The position numbers and the translations under genes were made by a program. Below the pieces are notes generated by a model that was not told where the DNA came from, made no database searches, and was given only the letters and a program-made list of their open reading frames with translations. A DNA stretch of 64,000 nucleotides from the NCBI GenBank assembly GCA_035544895.1, contig DASZZM010000031.1, forward strand, positions 310,001-374,000. The letters are read 5' to 3'. The stretch is from JASLEW01 sp035544895. GTDB lineage: Bacteria; Acidobacteriota; Thermoanaerobaculia; Multivoradales; UBA5704. Positions 35,354 through 43,533 of this stretch are shown in pieces (the stretch's first letter is position 1; every line of letters starts with the position of its first letter).

Positions 35354-36808
35354 CTACGACGCGCCCTTGCCCGAGAGCACCGCCGGGATCGTTTTGAGCA
35401 GGATCTTCAGGTCGAGCATCGGCGACCAGGAGTCGATGTACTCGAGGTCGAGCTGCATCCAGCGGTCGAAGTCGATCTGGTTGCGGCCGCTCACCTGCCA
35501 CAGACAGGTCAGCCCCGGCTTCATGGCCAGCCGCCGGCGCTGCCAGCGCTGATACCGCGCGACCTCCTCGGGAATCGGCGGCCGCGGCCCCACCAGGCTC
35601 ATGTCGCCGCGCAGCACATTCCACAGCTGCGGCAGCTCGTCGAGGCTGAAACGGCGCAAGAAACGCCCCAGCGCCGTCACCCGCGGGTCGCTCTTCAGCT
35701 TGAAGACGGGCCCGTTCATCTCGTTGAGGTGCAAGAGCTCGAGCTGGCGGTCCTCGGCGCCCTCCACCATGGTGCGGAACTTGTAGAGAGTGAAGATGCG
35801 CCCGTTCAAGCCGCAGCGGGTCTGGCGAAAGAGCACCCCGCCGCTCGAAGTCGCCTTGATCAGCAAGGCAATCGACGCGACCACCGGCAGCGCGAGCAGC
35901 AGCAGCAGCGAAGAGAGCGCCACATCGAGCAGGCGCTTGGCCATCAGCTTGATCTGGCTCGTGGGAGTGGTGGCAAAGGAGAGCAGCGGCATCCCGTCGA
36001 GCTCCTCGAGCTCGACCTTCGCCTGAGTGTGGGGGAAGAAGTTGAGCGCGAAGCGAGTGCGGATGCCCTGCTCCTGCAGGCTCAGGAAGAGGTCTTCCAG
36101 GCGGTCCAGCTCACGGCGATGGACGGCGAAGATGACATCGTCCACCACGTTGGACTCCACCAGGTGAGAGATGTGCTTGACTTCGCCGAGGATGGGATAG
36201 CGGCTGGGCCACGGGTTGGCCGGAGGCTCGCCATTGATGACGAAGCCAAGGATGCGATAACCCCAGAAGCGGTGGCTGTGGATGGAGTCGGCGATGCGCA
36301 GCGCCGCGGAGTTGGTGCCGACGATCAGCACGGTCCGGTAGTTGAAGCCGTGCGAGCGCACGTAGCGGGAGGTGAGGCGCAAGGCGAGCTTCTCGGTCAG
36401 CAGGAGCAGGCTCGAAAAGATCCCGAACAGCAGCACCCATGACCGGCTGATCTGATCGTTGCCGAGAAGGCGCACGTCCAGCCGTGCCACGTAGAGCACC
36501 AAGGTGAAGATCACGGCGCCGGAAAAGCAGACCCGCACGATGGCCCAGGCCTCGTCGAGCAGGGGCACGGTGCGGTGCGAGCGGTAACGGCCCGAGAGCA
36601 GCAGCAGGCTTCCCCAGATCACCAGCGCCAGGGGCAACAGCGGCAGGTAGGCGACCAGGGGGTAGAGGCGGCTCGGAAAAGCCTGCGGCGCGACCCGAGG
36701 CAGGATCGAGCTGCGCAGGGAGAAGGCGATCAGGAAAGCGACCGAAACCAGTGCCAGATCCAGCAGAAAGATTGCAACCGCAAGGATACGAGCCCGTTCT
36801 TTCAGCAT
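35354..36808 (-). CDS. Polyprenyl glycosylphosphotransferase (initiating sugar transferase)
   Basis: A 484-residue enzyme. The N-terminal half has about five membrane helices and a CoA-binding-like fold (RTVLIVGTNSAALRIADSI, then YRILGFVINGEP). The C-terminal bacterial sugar transferase domain (from about 285) starts KRLLDVALSSLLLLLALPVV and holds FRQTRCGLNGRIFTLYKFRT, RRFSLDELPQLWNVLRGDMS, LVGPRPPIPEEVARY and RRLAMKPGLTCLWQVSGRN. It moves a sugar-1-phosphate from UDP-sugar to undecaprenyl phosphate, the first step of exopolysaccharide assembly. It is the last gene of the seven-gene operon; the ATG at 36808 is the family start. Confidence 0.93.
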   Translation of the reverse strand: MLKERARILAVAIFLLDLALVSVAFLIAFSLRSSILPRVAPQAFPSRLYPLVAYLPLLPLALVIWGSLLLLSGRYRSHRTVPLLDEAWAIVRVCFSGAVIFTLVLYVARLDVRLLGNDQISRSWVLLFGIFSSLLLLTEKLALRLTSRYVRSHGFNYRTVLIVGTNSAALRIADSIHSHRFWGYRILGFVINGEPPANPWPSRYPILGEVKHISHLVESNVVDDVIFAVHRRELDRLEDLFLSLQEQGIRTRFALNFFPHTQAKVELEELDGMPLLSFATTPTSQIKLMAKRLLDVALSSLLLLLALPVVASIALLIKATSSGGVLFRQTRCGLNGRIFTLYKFRTMVEGAEDRQLELLHLNEMNGPVFKLKSDPRVTALGRFLRRFSLDELPQLWNVLRGDMSLVGPRPPIPEEVARYQRWQRRRLAMKPGLTCLWQVSGRNQIDFDRWMQLDLEYIDSWSPMLDLKILLKTIPAVLSGKGAS

Positions 36809-36899
36809 GGATCGTGCAGTTTTCCTAGCGCCGGCGTCACAGTCGCTGCTTATTGTAACGTGCGCGGGCCGCGCTCCGTCTAGGAGCGGGAGACTAGAT

Positions 36900-38072
36900 T
36901 CAGGGGCTGCCCAGGCGGGCGTCTCCTGAAGCCAGGTGGCGCAGCAGAGCGGCGTACTGGTCGGCGACCCTCTCCCATGAATAGAGGCGGGCGGCGCGGC
37001 GGGCCGACGCCAGGCCCGCCCGCCGGGCCCGCTCCGGGCGCCTGCGCACCTGCTCGAGGCGCGCGGCGAGTGTGGCCGGCTGCTCGGCGCGGAAGTAAAG
37101 TCCGGTCCCGCCCGCCACCTCCCGGTTCTCGGGCGTGTCGTTGACCACGACGCAGTTGCCATAGCCCATGGCCTCGACCAGAGCCGGATGGGTGCCGCCG
37201 ACCTCGGTGGCATGGATGTAGGCCAGCGCGTGCGCCAGCAGCTCGCGGTAACCCTCGCCGTAGATCGGACCGGGGAAGAGGATCCGCGGGTCGGCGCCGC
37301 GTTCGAAGCCGGCGATGAAGTCGCCGGCGTAGGGCGCCCCTCCCACCATGACCAGGGGCAGATCGCCGGCTACGCCGCGGTAGGCCGCGGCGACGCGGTG
37401 CGGGTTGTTCTCCGGCTCGAACCGGCTCACGTACAGGAAGTAGCGGCGCGGCACGAGGCCCAGCCGCTCGAGTGTCGCGCCGGCGGCCGGCGGCCGCGGG
37501 TCCACCCCGTAGGCGATCGGGTAGGAGTCCGCGCCGTAGCGCTCCAGGTAGTAGCGGCGGATCACCTCGGCGTCGGTGACCAGAGCGTCCGGCAGCACGC
37601 AGGCGAGGCGCTCGCACAGCGCATAGATGGCGCGGCCGAGCGATCCCCACTTGCGGCGGCGTTTCTCGATGCCGTCGACGTGCAGTGCCGCCGGGATGCC
37701 GCCGAGCCGCAGCACGGGCAGGAACAGGGCGTTGGCCGAGTTGACCAGCAGCACGGCATCGTAGCCGGCGGCGGCGGCGTGCAGGCAGGCCAGCAGGGTG
37801 TTGACCGGAGTGTCCAGATGCTTGGTGCGCAGGGTGGGGAGCACCACCAGCCCGACGCCGCGGTAGGAGGTCAGGGTGCGCGGCGTCGAGTGCGAGCGGC
37901 AGTAGACGGTGACGCGGAAGCCGCGCGCCACCAGGCGCACCGCCAGCTCTTCCATCAACGTCTCGTAGCCGCCGTAGCTCGCAGGGATGCCGCGGCTGCC
38001 GATCAGGGCCACCGCGAGCGATGTTGGCGCCGCGGGCGGCGTGGGCGGCGCGGGCGGCGCGGGCGGTGTCAC
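36900..38072 (-). CDS. Family 4 glycosyltransferase with DUF1972 N-domain
   Basis: A 390-residue cytoplasmic glycosyltransferase. The GTG at 38072 overlaps the upstream stop (GTGA) and is followed by a Pro/Ala linker. The DUF1972 N-terminal domain begins VALIGSRGIPASYGGYETLM, typical of rhamnosyl-type transferases, and the donor domain has RYFLYVSRFEPENNPHRVA, then EGYRELLAHALAYIHATEVG and HPALVEAMGYGNCVV, with the E-x7-E-like end. The acceptor is unknown. Confidence 0.9.
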   Translation of the reverse strand: MTPPAPPAPPTPPAAPTSLAVALIGSRGIPASYGGYETLMEELAVRLVARGFRVTVYCRSHSTPRTLTSYRGVGLVVLPTLRTKHLDTPVNTLLACLHAAAAGYDAVLLVNSANALFLPVLRLGGIPAALHVDGIEKRRRKWGSLGRAIYALCERLACVLPDALVTDAEVIRRYYLERYGADSYPIAYGVDPRPPAAGATLERLGLVPRRYFLYVSRFEPENNPHRVAAAYRGVAGDLPLVMVGGAPYAGDFIAGFERGADPRILFPGPIYGEGYRELLAHALAYIHATEVGGTHPALVEAMGYGNCVVVNDTPENREVAGGTGLYFRAEQPATLAARLEQVRRRPERARRAGLASARRAARLYSWERVADQYAALLRHLASGDARLGSP

Positions 38073-39073
38073 AGCGGCTCTCCCTCGCGTCCGAACCAGC
38101 GGTCGAGAGCGCCGGCAGGCACCGTGCGCCTCCCCTGGATGGCGCCGCGGCGGCGCCAGATCTCGCGGCGGTGCCGCCACACCCAGGCGTAGGCCGCCAG
38201 GGACGTGCGCTCACGCAGCAGCACGTAAGCCAGCGCGCCGGCATCGCGGGCCAGGGTGGGCAGGAGAGTACGCAGCAGGTTGCGCGCGGTCTGGTGGTAG
38301 AGCCGCAGCAGGTAGCGGTTCTTCAGCGAGTGGAAGTTGACGGCCGGCGGCATGGCGGCGCGCCGGCCGGGAACGTTCCAGCGCCGGTGCTCGGCGATGG
38401 CGGCCGGCTCGTAGAGGATCTCCCAGCCGCGCTCGCGCAGGCGGAAACAGAGCTCGGCGTCCTCGCGGAAAGAGTGGAAGCGCGGGTCGAAGACTTCGCC
38501 GTCCACCGCGGCGTCGAGGAGCGCGGCGCGGCGGAACAGCGTGGCGGCCCCGGTGGCGCCGAACACGCGCTCCGCCCGCCCCCATTGTCCCCGATCGGGC
38601 TCGCCGGAGCCGCGGTCGAGGTGCCGCCAGGTGCGGGCGATGCGCATGCCGCAGGCATCGAGCCGCCGCGGTCCGCCGCCGGCCGCCGGCCGCACCAGGC
38701 GGCCGGTCACGGCGGCCACCCGTAGCTCCGAGTGGGCATCGGCGCGGGCGAGCAGACATCCGACGTAACCGGGCTCGGGGCGTGCGTCGGCATTCAAGGT
38801 CAGCACCCAAGGGGCCGGCGACGCCTCGACGGCGGCGTTCATGCCGGCGGCGAAGCCGGCGTTGCCCGGCAGCTTCACCGTGCGCAGCGGCAAACCGGGA
38901 GGCGCCTGCTGGCGCGCCAGCTCGAGGCTGCCGTCCCGGCTGCCGGAGTCGACCACCACCAGCTCGAGCGGCCGGTGCAGCAGCGCCCCGACCGCGGCCA
39001 GGCAGCCCGGCAAATCGGCCGCGGAGTCGTGGGTCACCAGGCACACCGCGACCGCGGGTAAGGGGCCGCTCAT
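38069..39073 (-). CDS. Family 2 glycosyltransferase (a)
   Basis: A 334-residue GT-A transferase. It has VAVCLVTHDSAADLPGCL, LVVVDSGSRDGSLELAR, PGNAGFAAGMNAAVEA, the metal-binding LTLNADARPEPG in place of DXD, and FHSFREDAELCFRLRERGWE (the ED acceptor-side motif). It resembles rhamnosyl/galactosyl transferases of O-antigen clusters. It overlaps both neighbours by four bases, so translation is coupled. Confidence 0.9.
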   Translation of the reverse strand: MSGPLPAVAVCLVTHDSAADLPGCLAAVGALLHRPLELVVVDSGSRDGSLELARQQAPPGLPLRTVKLPGNAGFAAGMNAAVEASPAPWVLTLNADARPEPGYVGCLLARADAHSELRVAAVTGRLVRPAAGGGPRRLDACGMRIARTWRHLDRGSGEPDRGQWGRAERVFGATGAATLFRRAALLDAAVDGEVFDPRFHSFREDAELCFRLRERGWEILYEPAAIAEHRRWNVPGRRAAMPPAVNFHSLKNRYLLRLYHQTARNLLRTLLPTLARDAGALAYVLLRERTSLAAYAWVWRHRREIWRRRGAIQGRRTVPAGALDRWFGREGEPL

Positions 39074-40161
39074 CGGGCTTCTCCGCCGGCAGGATCGGCG
39101 CGCGGCTCTTCCGGGGCGGCGCCAGCCGGCGTGGGGCCGCGGAAGCGCTCCGCCATGCGCCGTGGCCGCCGCCAACCCGAAAGCGCCCCGGCCATGGCGG
39201 CGGCCAGGCCGCGAACAGCATCGCGCCGTGAAGCGGCCCGGCGCGGGCGGCGCAGAGGCAGGGCGAGCAGGCGCAAGAACAGTCCGGCGAGAAGGCTCGC
39301 GCGGGCCGCCCGCGCCCAACCACGGCCGTGGTGCTTGGCCAGGTAGCGTGTCAAGCTGCGGTAATAGACCCACAGGAATGGCCCGTAACCCAGTCGCGGC
39401 ACGCTGCCGCCGAGCCGGTGGGCGAAGCGGGCGGCGGGCCAGTAGCGGATGACCATGCCGGCCCGGCGCAGGCGGTGCGCCAGGTCCACATCCTCGAACC
39501 AGGCCGGGTAGAAGCCCGCGTCGAAGCCGCCGAGGGCGCCCAGCGCCGAACGGCGCAGCGCCAGCGCCGCCGCGGCCGGTTGCTCGACCGCGGCGCCGGC
39601 CGGCGGCTCGTTGCGGGCCGCGGGCCGGGCAGGCCAGGCAAGCGTCTGGAGCAGGCAGCTCCACGGCGACGGCAGCCGGCGCAACTGCCAGGCGAACTGG
39701 GGCTCGCCCCGCGGGCCGGCCATGCGGGGCGCCAGGCCTGCCGCATCCGGGCAGGCAGCAAAGCCCTCGAGCAGGCGATCGACGGCGCCCGGCTCGGGAA
39801 CGACGTCGGGGTTGAGGACCAGCAGCAGCTCTGCCCGCGCCGCGGCAACGCCCAAGTTGACGCCGCCCGCGAAACCCAGATTGCGGCCCGGCCGCAGCAG
39901 CCGCGCCGGTCCGAGGGGCAGAGGGGCCGAGGAGCCGTTGTCCACTACCAGCAGCTCGAACCGAGGATCTTCGCGCGGCCACCCTGCCAACAGCTCGCCC
40001 AGCAGCTCCTCGTTGTGCCAATGCACGACGATGCCCGAGACAAGCGGTGCGTCGGCCGGGGGCGCCAACGCCGGCGCGGCCGTCGGCTCCGCGCCCGGCG
40101 GCCCGGCCACGTCCGCCGCGGGCCCGGCATTGCTTCCTCCCGGCAGGACCGCCCGGCTCAC
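39070..40161 (-). CDS. Family 2 glycosyltransferase (b)
   Basis: A 363-residue GT-A transferase that begins at GTG and has a 40-residue low-complexity N-terminus. Motifs are SGIVVHWHNEELLGELL, LLVVDNGSSAPL, PGRNLGFAGGVNLGVAAARA, LLVLNPDVVPEPGAVD and AWFEDVDLAHRLRRAGMVIR. The C-terminal Arg-rich amphipathic tail may sit on the membrane. It belongs to the same coupled operon. Confidence 0.9.
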   Translation of the reverse strand: MSRAVLPGGSNAGPAADVAGPPGAEPTAAPALAPPADAPLVSGIVVHWHNEELLGELLAGWPREDPRFELLVVDNGSSAPLPLGPARLLRPGRNLGFAGGVNLGVAAARAELLLVLNPDVVPEPGAVDRLLEGFAACPDAAGLAPRMAGPRGEPQFAWQLRRLPSPWSCLLQTLAWPARPAARNEPPAGAAVEQPAAAALALRRSALGALGGFDAGFYPAWFEDVDLAHRLRRAGMVIRYWPAARFAHRLGGSVPRLGYGPFLWVYYRSLTRYLAKHHGRGWARAARASLLAGLFLRLLALPLRRPRRAASRRDAVRGLAAAMAGALSGWRRPRRMAERFRGPTPAGAAPEEPRADPAGGEAR

Positions 40162-41150
40162 GGCCGCCGCGGCTCCGCGGCGAGCCCTTCATCGGGGACC
40201 GCTTCCGTCACGAACGCGCCGTCTGTGCAGGGCGCGCAGGGTGCGCAGGCGGCGCCGCGGCGGACGTACAGCGGCAGCAGCCGCAGGGCCCGCGCCCAGC
40301 CTCCCGCGATACCGGCCAGCCGGACGCCGTCGGCGCGGCGCGCGGCCTGCGCCAGGTCGAGCAGGTCGCGCGCCGCCATGCGCGGCAGGCAGCGCCAGAA
40401 GCGCCCTCCCTGGCAGCGCGCGGTCGCCAGGTAGCGATTGCCGTAGACCAGCCGCCAGCGCTTGCGGCGAGCGGTTTTGCCGCCGGCGGACGCCGAGCCG
40501 GCATGACGCGCCCGCGCCGCCGGAACCAGCAGCGCCCGCCAGCCGGCGTGGCGCAGCCGGCAGGCCAGCTCCACGTCTTCGTAGTAGGCGTGCAGCCGCG
40601 CGTCGAAAACCTCGCCGCGGCGCGCCACCCCGGCCAGTGCCTGGCGGCGGTAGAGCGCGACGGTGGCGGAGACGCCGAACACCGCGCGCCTCTCGCCGCC
40701 GAGGTCGGGCGCCGGCAGGCCGTGACCGAGCTGGACCGCCTGCCACCAGCGATTCCAGCCTAGGCCGCAGCCGTCGGCGAGGGCGGGCCGGTCGAGCATC
40801 AGGTTGACTCCCTGGGCGGCCGCGGCACGGGGATCGCTCGCCAGGGCCGCGCTCAGCAGACCCAACCAGCCCGGCTCGACCACGGCGTCGTCGTTGACCG
40901 TGGCCACGAGCTCGCCGGCCGCCGCCGCGATCCCCAGGTTGTTGCCGCCGGCGAAACCGAGGTTGCGACCGGGCCGCAGCACGCGGTCGGCCAGACCGGC
41001 GGGAAGCCGCACGGGGCTCTCCGCCTGGTCCACGACGATCAGCTCGAGCCTGGTTCCGCCCTCGCGCCGCAGGGCCTCGAGGCAGGGCGTCAGGAGCGGC
41101 GTTCGTCCCGCGGTCAGCACCACGGCGGTCACGTCCGGCGGCGGCCTCAT
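40158..41150 (-). CDS. Family 2 glycosyltransferase (c)
   Basis: A 330-residue GT-A transferase: VTAVVLTAGRTPLLTPCLEA, ELIVVDQAESPV, PGRNLGFAGGNNLGIAAAAG, ELVATVNDDAVVEPGWLGL and LHAYYEDVELACRLRHAGWR. The second and third glycosyltransferases share the NLGFAGG-NLGIAAA block and are probably paralogues. A CAPCAPC motif near the C-terminus (about 308) is unusual for the family. Confidence 0.88.
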   Translation of the reverse strand: MRPPPDVTAVVLTAGRTPLLTPCLEALRREGGTRLELIVVDQAESPVRLPAGLADRVLRPGRNLGFAGGNNLGIAAAAGELVATVNDDAVVEPGWLGLLSAALASDPRAAAAQGVNLMLDRPALADGCGLGWNRWWQAVQLGHGLPAPDLGGERRAVFGVSATVALYRRQALAGVARRGEVFDARLHAYYEDVELACRLRHAGWRALLVPAARARHAGSASAGGKTARRKRWRLVYGNRYLATARCQGGRFWRCLPRMAARDLLDLAQAARRADGVRLAGIAGGWARALRLLPLYVRRGAACAPCAPCTDGAFVTEAVPDEGLAAEPRRP

Positions 41151-41172
41151 CGGGTACTCATAAGGGCGGCAA

Positions 41173-43533
41173 TCACTGCCAGGTGAAATCTACGCGGTCG
41201 AGGATCACGCCGTTGAGCTCTCCAGGAGGGTGAAGACCGCGCGCCGCCAGCACCAGCGGCTGCCCGGCAGGCCAGTCGAAAGGCCCCAGGACCACGGTTT
41301 CCCAGATGCGCTGACGCCCAGGCGTCCAGGTGGCCAGCAGTCGCTGGCCGGCGCCGATGTCGAGATAGAACGGCACCGGCTGGTTGCGGATGAACTCGGC
41401 GCGCAGAATGAGCCGCGCGCGCCGGCCGCCGGCGATCACCGGGGCGGCCAGCCGCTCGCCGACGCGCAGGGTCCAGCCTCCGCGGTAGAGCGGACGCTCG
41501 ATGATCCAGAGCTGGGGGTAGAGCTCTCCGCCGCTCTTCCACACCTGCGGGTCTTCCAGCTCGACGACGCGCGTAGGGGTCCGTGCCGCGGCGACCGGCA
41601 GCGCCGCGGCGGCGGCGAGAAGCGCTGCGGTTCCAGCCAGGCCGGCCGTCCAGGAGGAGCGAGGGAGCGGACGCCTCTTGCCTGGAAGCCACCAGACCAG
41701 CGGCACCGCGGCGAGCGTGGCGAGAGGCCAGATCCAGGTCGCCGCGCGCGGGCGCACCGCGCTGGGAAAGAAGCGCGCCAGATCGGTGCCCAGCCTCTCG
41801 CCGAGCAGATCGAGCACGTGGGTGCGGCCATTGGCGAGGTTGTACGTCCAGCCCGGCACCGTCACCCAGACCAGCGCGAGCACCAAGGTCAGGGCGCCGA
41901 GGCCGGCAAGCAGCGCGCGGGCCCCCGGCCGGCGGCGCGCGGCCAGCAGTGGGACGAGAGCCAGCCCGAACAGCGGCAGGACGATCAAGGCGTAGCGGAA
42001 AGGCGGAGACCAGCCGCCGTACCACTCCAGCCGCGGAGCGACCACCGCCAGGTAGGGGAGAGCCAGCACCGCCAGGTGGCCGGGCAGCGCTGGCGGCGCT
42101 TGCCGGCGGGCCAGCAACAAGAGGGCGGCGGGCACGAGCAGCAGCCAGATGGGCGCGTAGGCGAACAGGCCGAAAGCCGTGTCGTAGAACAGTCCGACGA
42201 GGCCCTCCAGCGAGGCGAGAGGTGACCGCCCCAGCGGATCGAGCTCTTGCCAGGTATGGATCTTCAACGGGTTGGAGTAGAGGATCTGGTTGTACAGCAA
42301 GATGCCCGCCGCCAGGGCGGCGAAGAGAAGGCCGAGGACGAGGACCAGCCCGCGCCGCCGCCCCGTGCGCCACCAGGCCAATGCCAGCAGCGGCGCCGAG
42401 ATCAGCAGAAAGCGGATCTTGACCAGCGGCAGCAGCAGGACCGCGGCCGCGAAGGGCAGCCAGCGGCGCCATGGCCTGGTCTCCGCTGCCGGGCCCTCCC
42501 GGTGGCGCGAGCTTCCCCGGTCTCCGAGGGCGAGGATCTGGCCGAGAGCGACCATGGTGAGCAGCGCCGCGGGAACCTCGACCCAGACTTGGTAGGAGTA
42601 GAGCGGCAGCGGCGGCGCGAGAGCCACCAGCGCGTAGGCGACGAGGACCTCTCCCGGGTGGCCGGGCGCGTAGTGGCGGCCCAGGCGGAGGGTCGTCCAG
42701 GCCAGGGCCGCGGCCATGACCGCCATCATCGCGAGCGCTCCGCTCCGGCCGGCCAGGCGATAGGCGGGCACCAGGACGAGAGGCAGCAGCGCGTTGTGCC
42801 GCGAGTAGATTTCGCCGCGCGGTCCGACCGGATCGCCCGGCTGCGGCCGGATCGGTTTGTCCATGAAGTGCCGCCAGTCGCCGGCGGCGTAGTTGTTGGT
42901 CAAGTCGGCATCGCCGTCGTAGGCCAGGCTGTGGGTGAGCAGCAGGTAGTAGGGCTCGTCGCCGTCGGGCTGGTGATGCCGGGCGGACCAGGGGAGGATG
43001 GCGCAGTAAGCGGCGAGCGGCAGGGCCAGGAACAGCAGCGAGGGGCTGCCGGCGAGCCGCCACCCGAGCAGCGGCCGGGCCGCCAGCACCTGGCGGACAA
43101 GGCGATGGGCTAGCGCCAGCAGCAGCCCGGCGGCGAGCAGCTCGTCACAGCCTCCCAGTCCGAAGTGGGAGCGAGAGAGGATCAGCAGCGCCAGGACGGC
43201 GACGGCGATAAGTTCCACGGCCGTCCCCTGCCCGCCCAGCCGATGCCCACCCAGCCGTATGCCCCAGCGGTGGATGAGCTGGAAGGCGGCCAGGATGAGA
43301 GGCAGAAGCACGAGGGTGCCGCGGAAGGCGTCGCCCGGGGGCAGCGGCAGCCAGCGCGCCGCGGCGGCCGCCGCCGCGATCCCGGCCGCGGCGAGACCGC
43401 CGGCCGCGAGCCAGGTGAGCGCGCCGGCTCGCTCGCGGCGCAGGCCCAGGGGCGTGCCGCCTGCCACGCGGCCCGCCGCCGGCCGCGCCGCGGCCGGGAT
43501 CGTGGCGGCGGTCTCGAGGTCGGTCTGCGTCAC
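41173..43533 (-). CDS. Multi-pass membrane glycosyltransferase-like protein (GT-C type)
   Basis: A 786-residue protein started at GTG 43533, which overlaps the upstream stop. A Thr/Ala N-terminus is followed by 12 or more hydrophobic helices. The loop HHQPDGDEPYYLLLTHSLAY holds acidic residues in the place typical of GT-C transferases (first periplasmic loop), and NNYAAGDWRHFMDKPI, GEIYSRHNALLPLVLVPAY follow. The last 130 residues form a soluble beta-rich domain ending LNGVILDRVDFTW. It may transfer sugars from polyprenyl carriers at the periplasmic face; the exact role is not known. Confidence 0.7.
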   Translation of the reverse strand: MTQTDLETAATIPAAARPAAGRVAGGTPLGLRRERAGALTWLAAGGLAAAGIAAAAAAARWLPLPPGDAFRGTLVLLPLILAAFQLIHRWGIRLGGHRLGGQGTAVELIAVAVLALLILSRSHFGLGGCDELLAAGLLLALAHRLVRQVLAARPLLGWRLAGSPSLLFLALPLAAYCAILPWSARHHQPDGDEPYYLLLTHSLAYDGDADLTNNYAAGDWRHFMDKPIRPQPGDPVGPRGEIYSRHNALLPLVLVPAYRLAGRSGALAMMAVMAAALAWTTLRLGRHYAPGHPGEVLVAYALVALAPPLPLYSYQVWVEVPAALLTMVALGQILALGDRGSSRHREGPAAETRPWRRWLPFAAAVLLLPLVKIRFLLISAPLLALAWWRTGRRRGLVLVLGLLFAALAAGILLYNQILYSNPLKIHTWQELDPLGRSPLASLEGLVGLFYDTAFGLFAYAPIWLLLVPAALLLLARRQAPPALPGHLAVLALPYLAVVAPRLEWYGGWSPPFRYALIVLPLFGLALVPLLAARRRPGARALLAGLGALTLVLALVWVTVPGWTYNLANGRTHVLDLLGERLGTDLARFFPSAVRPRAATWIWPLATLAAVPLVWWLPGKRRPLPRSSWTAGLAGTAALLAAAAALPVAAARTPTRVVELEDPQVWKSGGELYPQLWIIERPLYRGGWTLRVGERLAAPVIAGGRRARLILRAEFIRNQPVPFYLDIGAGQRLLATWTPGRQRIWETVVLGPFDWPAGQPLVLAARGLHPPGELNGVILDRVDFTWQ